DNA of 64,000 bases, from positions 554,429,136 through 554,493,135 of the forward strand of contig NC_081413.1 of assembly GCF_030272615.1 (NCBI RefSeq), read 5' to 3'. How positions within the stretch are numbered: position 1 is the first letter of the stretch; each line of letters opens with the position of its first letter. Both the position numbers and the translations under genes were made by a program. Under the pieces are notes generated by a model that was not told the DNA's origin, did not search any database, and was given only the letters and a program-made list of their open reading frames with translations. Shown here one piece after another: positions 58,962 to 64,000 of the stretch. The DNA is from Cryptomeria japonica. Its lineage: Eukaryota; Streptophyta; Pinopsida; Cupressales; Cupressaceae.

Positions 58962-59038
58962 GCCTCTGGGTGAAGAGGAACAACCCAATCCGAAGCCTTC
59001 CATCATTCTCTATCCTTTTGCTCTCCTCCCTCATCTCG

Positions 59039-59046
59039 CTATATAG
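59039..59046 (-). promoter_or_regulatory. TATA box of the candidate RIQ promoter
   Basis: CTATATAG on the minus strand (ACCTATATAGCG), 78 bp before the ATG at 58961. Start of transcription is predicted near 59010-59015, leaving a leader of about 50 nt. Confidence 0.5.
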
Positions 59047-59120
59047 GTTTCTACCAATTGTATTTCAACACGCCAGCACATCCGCACACAGTCCCGTTGA
59101 GCTTGGCTCCACCACACTCT

Positions 59121-59128
59121 TCTGACGT
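59121..59128 (+). promoter_or_regulatory. TGACGTGG (ACGT-core) element
   Basis: TGACGTGG/CCACGTCA, a G-box/C-box hybrid bound by plant bZIP factors, about 75 bp upstream of the TATA box. Such boxes are common in light-regulated photosynthesis genes, which fits an RIQ promoter. Function is inferred. Confidence 0.45.
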
Positions 59129-59216
59129 GGACAAACGCCTACCAAATTCACTTGAGAGGTGGTTTTATTTCCATTTATTATTTTTCTTTTCTTAATGGAC
59201 TGTACCTAGTGTAACC

Positions 59217-61395
59217 CCATTTCCTTTTCTTTAATGAATGAAGGAATTTCAATGATTTCCACAAGACCAAGTGGTTCAAGAGTCATAAAATTAATACATT
59301 TTGAAATTTATTTGATGTTCGTTTTTCTATTATGAATTTTGATCAAGAAGCTCATTGTTTTGTGAAGCCTTATCGTCGTGATGATGGATCACGAAGTGTG
59401 ATCCGAAACATTGATGCAAAAATCTTACACACAATTGAATCCAGAAATGCGCTCTTGATAATTATATGATGGATTGTGGAAATCTCTTAGAACTGCTTTC
59501 AAATTGATTACGAATATCCTCATATGTTACACACTATGTGATGAAGTGTCATTATGTTTTAACCACTCCTTTGCTACAAAAGTTGCAATTCCTCTCTTGC
59601 CACTCTTCCTTGGGAGTTGTCCATCAACTCGTTTCGCATCTAAGATGATGAGTAGAGGTCCTCAATTGTGATATTAAAAATTTGGGTTTTCTCTTAATTG
59701 CAACCCTCAAATAGACTTTTTCATCATGCTTCTACAAGGGGTTGAATTCTTTGGCATAGTGTGTTTTTTTTCAACCAATTTGTTGTGTCCATATGATAGT
59801 CCTAAATTTTTCTAACACCGACTTTTTTATCTCCTTGTTAGTGTTAAGACATTATTGCCAATTAATGTCTCATTTGTCCATCCACTTGTTGTTTTGCTTC
59901 CTCCAAGTCATCATATGGTTTAACTTCTCCTCAACAACCATTTTGAGCCAGCGGTGCTTATCCATGTTTTCAACTTTTTAAAGTAACTTAACAAACAAAT
60001 TATTGTTCATGCCTCCATCGAGAACATGCCAACCTCAGCTAAAAGGATGTCATAAGGGGACTATCGATTTGACTTTGAGGCTACTAGTGATTAGATGTTT
60101 TGAATTCTTTCTAATTGTCTTCACTTGTGGTTTAACATGCTACTCCCTCAAATTTCACAACCATAGAGGACAATTAGCACTACCAACAAACCAAAAAGGG
60201 TTTGCTTGGTTTTTCACTCTCATAACTTCGCTTTCCTACACTTGTTTTGAAGAAGGTAAGAAGCTCTCTATCCTACTTGAATATTTTTGTCCTACATGTC
60301 TCTAGCTAAGCCTATTGTGAAAATCAATTCCTATGTACTTGTATTTAATGAAAAGATCATGGCTTTGGTCTTGTCGATGTTCACTTGCATCTCAACCTCT
60401 TGGCAAAAGAGCTCTAAAGTCGTCAAATATTCTCTCTACCCATGGGAAAAATTTGCAATTAGGATAAGATCATCCACATAAACAATAAACTTCACCACAT
60501 AGCCCATTAGTTGAATACCCTCTCTAATGGTTTTGTTTAACCATTTTCCTAGCTTATCAATATACAAATGAAACAATGTGTGGCAAAGAGGACACTCTTG
60601 TTTGACCCGAATGTCGCTACCAAGGCATTCAGGCATATCCTCTTTAGTGTTGATTTTAGCTCTTACCTACTCATAAAGCTTATGTATATCCATTCTATAC
60701 TCAATTGGAATCCCAAGTTCTTCCATTCTACTCCAAAGCTTGTCCCTAGGAACAATGTCAAAAGATTTTTTGAAATCAAGGAAGCAACAAAAGGCCTCAC
60801 CACCTTGAGTCTCCAAAACCTTTTCAATGAATTACCTAAGAGTGATGCAATGATCAATGGTAGAGTGTTTGGGCCTAAAACCAACTACCTTTTTCCCCTT
60901 TACCCTCATTTTCTAACCAAATGTTGATTTTGTGTTCTATCATGCACCCATAAACATTTTCCAAGAAGAGGATTGATCATAATAGTACTATAATTTTAGA
61001 AGGATTATTGATGTCACCACTTGTGTAAAGAGGAATAACAACATTAGTTGTCCACTCAATTGGAAAGTTGTCTTGTGTAACATTGTTAAAGATTCTTTTG
61101 ACGCACATGACAATGATCTCAACACTCCATTTTAAAAAGTCTACCTACAACCCATCAATTTCTTGAGCTTGAATTCTTTATACCTTATTTGATATCCTCT
61201 ATTGAGAATGTAGTGTCAATTATGGGAGGACTATTTTTCTCTTATGCTCTTTCATAGAGGAGCTTCACATAATCTAATTGATGTGTATTTATGATATTAT
61301 TTTCTTTTCTTTTTTTCTCTTTTGTTGCAATTCTCACCAAAAGCCTTTGGGTTGTGATTCCCCAAAGAAGTTAATTCCTTTCTTCTTGAAATCAC
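59217..61395 (-). mobile_element. LINE relic with reverse transcriptase
   Basis: Minus-strand non-LTR retrotransposon, the ORF2 part only, with many stops and frameshifts. RT motifs: YRTIMINPL-type region near 60990, FDIVPRDKLWSRMEELGIP near 60720-60760, CLGSDIRVKQECPLCHTLF and KFIVYVDDLILIANFSHG at 60436-60636 (the catalytic box reads YVDD). Then a YGCEI-type C-terminal region and a zinc-binding tail (EEWQERNCNFCSKG) near 59560-59600. The 3' end near 59217 has CCTTCATTCATT like the LINE fragment at 42110-42475, so they are the same family. Its upstream side ends at an LTR-like sequence at 61411. It lies about 200 bp upstream of the candidate RIQ transcription start. Confidence 0.8.
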
Positions 61396-61410
61396 ATAGC
61401 TTTCCTTTTG

Positions 61411-63196
61411 TAATGCCTGCCAAAATACCCTAGAGAAATACACTAACTAACATGCAAAATAGAGATAACAATTTATTTTTTAAAACATCCATGCATGCAT
61501 CCAATACAATGCAATAACATACATTAACTTGATACACAACTACTCATCATGAATATAATCACCAATCATGTTATGCAAGCAAAAATGAAATACAATACAT
61601 CAATAATCATCTATCTCCCCTAGGGTATCTCAATGCCACTACTTAAACTACACACTTAACAATTCCTAATTATGATACCATTTAACTTCCATAATCCATG
61701 TGCAACCTAACTTACTATCATTAATTCCTTTCACATAATCATATATGATTGATTAATTTATCCTAGAATGATTACATCCATTTATGAATACTCAACCATC
61801 CCATAAGGTTCATTTTAAGCACCAATACCAAATGTTCCTAATCCCATCCATTCATTTCTTTTAACATCAAATAACCATTTCAATACCAATTACCACATTA
61901 TTAAACCATAGCAATATGAACTAATTACATCATTACAAGCATAGCACTAAGTACGCATTCATAGATCCAATATCCATTATTCTCATTATTAAACATTCTC
62001 AAGTTACATATGATACATCATTTTCCCTAATAACAACTACTAGATACATGAATACAATGTCTTTTACAACAATGAGCATAGCTCTCAAATACAAATACAT
62101 ATACACGTCAAATGAATCATGTACAATAGTCTGCTACAAATATCCATCCACGAGTTGAAGAGATAAGAGATCCACATCCACGCAAAGCATCTAAAAAAGA
62201 AAATCCCAATGGAAGAAAGGCACCAACCACCCGACCATGTGGAACCAAAGGAACCACCCCCATGCTAGGAGATGACACAAGATTCCACACACACTCTAGA
62301 TCTAAGCTAACACCTATCAACCAAAGAGGAAACAACTCTAACATAACCAAGGAAAGCATACCAAACAACCATGAAACCTCCAGAGGTGACTCAACAACAA
62401 GACATAAGGAACTAGGACTGGCATGTAGGGAAAGAGTGTTATCACATGCTACCACATAGGATACACATGCAAAACTGTCTCAACATTTGAAGAAATCAAG
62501 GTAGTACGGTTTACCCGGTTACTAGATCTACCACCTCACTCTACTCTCTGATCCATGAGATGGGTATTACAAAACACATTTATTATCTTGCTTAGATGAG
62601 TTACTCTACCCAACCCACCTAATATTAATTATTACATTATCACTTATCAATTACAAAGGAAAACCTCCAATGAGCTATCCAAATGATTTAGACCTCGGCT
62701 CTATTACACAAGAATCCTAGCAGTCCATTCCTCGTGACCTCGACAGAATCACGGAAGCCCACACCCCCTAATCACGTGTCTAGGCTTTAACAACAAAAAC
62801 AATCAAGCAAGAAGGCCTACAAAATACAATTCGGCTAATCAAGATAAAGTCTCATCAATGCACAAGGAGCCAACAATATATCACATAAGTCACATAGATC
62901 ACACAACAATATAGCAAGGTAATACTCCTCTTGAAACAAAACAGATGATCAAATAACACATCAAAATGTTACTTCAGACATCCTAGAGCACTCAAAAGCA
63001 CAACACAACCTATGGACAGACTACAGGATCAACTGAGAAATCAAGAAAAAACCCAGATAGAAAATCGAAAAACTAGAAAAATGACCCAAAACATAGAAAA
63101 CAGCCAAAACAACACATTTACCCAATTGTGTCGCGCATATACAAATCTCTGCAGCACTTCTACAAATTCATGCAGCGCTTTTACCAAGGGATTTTG
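61411..63196 (+). other. LTR-like sequence, incomplete
   Basis: Starts TGTAATGCCTGCCAAAATAC directly after LINE sequence, as an LTR would. No coding sequence is recognised; a minus-strand frame at 62117-62455 is hydrophobic and unassigned. The right end is lost where the next LTR begins at 63197. The identification rests on the TG start and abrupt junction alone. Confidence 0.35.
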
Positions 63197-64000
63197 TAGT
63201 CACATAAATCTGTCCAGTTTAATTAAATGAATATTTGATATTTATTTGATTAAAAACCCCACTAGCCATTAGTTAATTAATTATTCCTCAAACATTCTCC
63301 TATTTATTAAATAAATTATTCAATTTATTTTAATTAATTCATTAAACTAAATTCACAATCAATTAAATGAATAAATCCTATTTATTTCATTTAATCCTGT
63401 TTACCTCTTTTAAATAAATAAAATAAAATAAAAAACATTTATTTAAATCATTAAATCCCCCCCACTTGCATTCTCCTAAAAATACAAGTTGCACCTATTT
63501 GTTGAAATAAATGAATTTTATTTTAATAAAAATCCTATTTTTCCTCACCCACCAAACCCACTTGCAATTTTAAACCCCTTCTAGATTCTTCTAACCCCTT
63601 CCTAATTATCCTAATCCATCCCTTAATTATTGTCACATTCCTAAGCAACTTGTAGTCACTTCTCAAAGACTCTAAAGTCTTTGAAAAGCATCTAATGCTT
63701 TATGTGTTCAACAATTTAACCTCTAAAGTCTTCTAAACCACTAATTGTTAGAGTATTCGAGTATTTACTTGATTAATTAAACATTCTTTGTTTAATTATT
63801 TAAGTTCCCTTTATCTCTATTACACTTAAGCTAACTTTAGGTGAATATAATTAATTGTTTTAATTAATTATTATGTGCAAACCTAGGTTTTCCCTTTTTA
63901 GGGTTTCTTGACCTATTAAAGGTTGAGTTCTTTCTTTTCATTGTAAGAATCACATTACATATTTTTGTGAATATTGAGTTCTCTCTTTTTTAGCATATTC
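63197..64000 (+). mobile_element. Second LTR of the 12,975 family, interrupted
   Basis: Begins TGTAGTCACATAAATCTGTC and continues in plus orientation as a relative of the reverse complement of 13740-14787 (for example AAGACTCTAAAGTCTTTGAA and CTTCTAGATTCTTCTAACC). It lacks the tandem expansions. Similarity stops at about 63748, where TGTTAGAGTATTCGAG begins, probably the start of another LTR (TG start) inserted into it. The window ends before either element closes. Confidence 0.7.

Noticed and set aside
58831-59034. 67-codon minus-strand frame starting at 59034
   Set aside because: It begins between the TATA box and the predicted transcription start and is out of frame with the transit-peptide-like reading that ends at a good splice donor.
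1-64000. CRISPR arrays, rRNA or tRNA genes, bacterial-type operons
   Set aside because: No regularly spaced identical repeats with unique spacers, no rRNA motifs and no convincing tRNA cloverleaf were seen. The TGGTATCAGAGC sites are primer-binding sites, not tRNA genes.

Overview
The window looks like nuclear DNA of a large-genome seed plant, probably a gymnosperm (inference). It is AT-rich, full of nested and decayed retroelements, and holds only one recognisable host gene, apparently split by a very long intron. There are no bacterial-type operons, CRISPR arrays, rRNA genes or tRNA genes that I can support.

Region 1-21,886. An AT-rich flank (1-2,717) is followed by an almost complete minus-strand Ty3/gypsy LTR retrotransposon at 2,723-21,881. 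A 5-bp target-site duplication (ACTTC) borders it on both sides. Its LTRs are very long (4,840 and 4,721 bp) and each carries a decayed open reading frame of roughly 950 codons on the element's sense strand, downstream of a TATA box and flanked by GC-rich minisatellites. The internal part reads gag, protease, linker, an RNase H-like domain, reverse transcriptase, a second degenerate RNase H and integrase. The intact-looking RNase H lies before the reverse transcriptase, an unusual order. A 1,813-bp solo LTR of another family (12,975-14,787, target duplication ACCTC) splits the protease.

Region 21,887-40,500. Mostly AT-rich intergenic DNA. It holds a 21-bp minisatellite (24,234-24,366), a gag relic with a zinc knuckle (25,140-25,994), a solo Copia-type LTR (27,808-28,616), GA-rich repeats near 34.2 kb, a 164-bp MULE-type MITE with a 9-bp target duplication (38,505-38,668) and a long hairpin (39,882-39,949).

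Region 40,590-59,130. On the minus strand lies a chloroplast thylakoid protein gene of the RIQ/DUF1118 family. The exon with the conserved body is at 40,590-41,018. A candidate first exon with a transit-peptide-like start is at 58,869-58,961, with a TATA box and a TGACGTGG element upstream. If these belong together, the intron is about 17.85 kb and contains a 5'-truncated LINE, a degenerate Copia pol gene with a second, internally deleted Copia element inserted in it (45,243-48,598, target duplication TTGTG), a LINE ORF1 relic, Copia LTR/gag fragments and a locally duplicated unknown coding relic.

Region 59,200-64,000. A minus-strand LINE relic with reverse transcriptase starts about 200 bp upstream of the candidate promoter. 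It is followed by an LTR-like sequence (from 61,411) and, from 63,197, a second copy, in opposite orientation, of the solo-LTR family found at 12,975, itself interrupted at about 63,749. All transposon proteins are broken by stops or frameshifts. In the Ty3 pol region every stop I inspected is one transition away from a sense codon, as expected for methylated silenced DNA.
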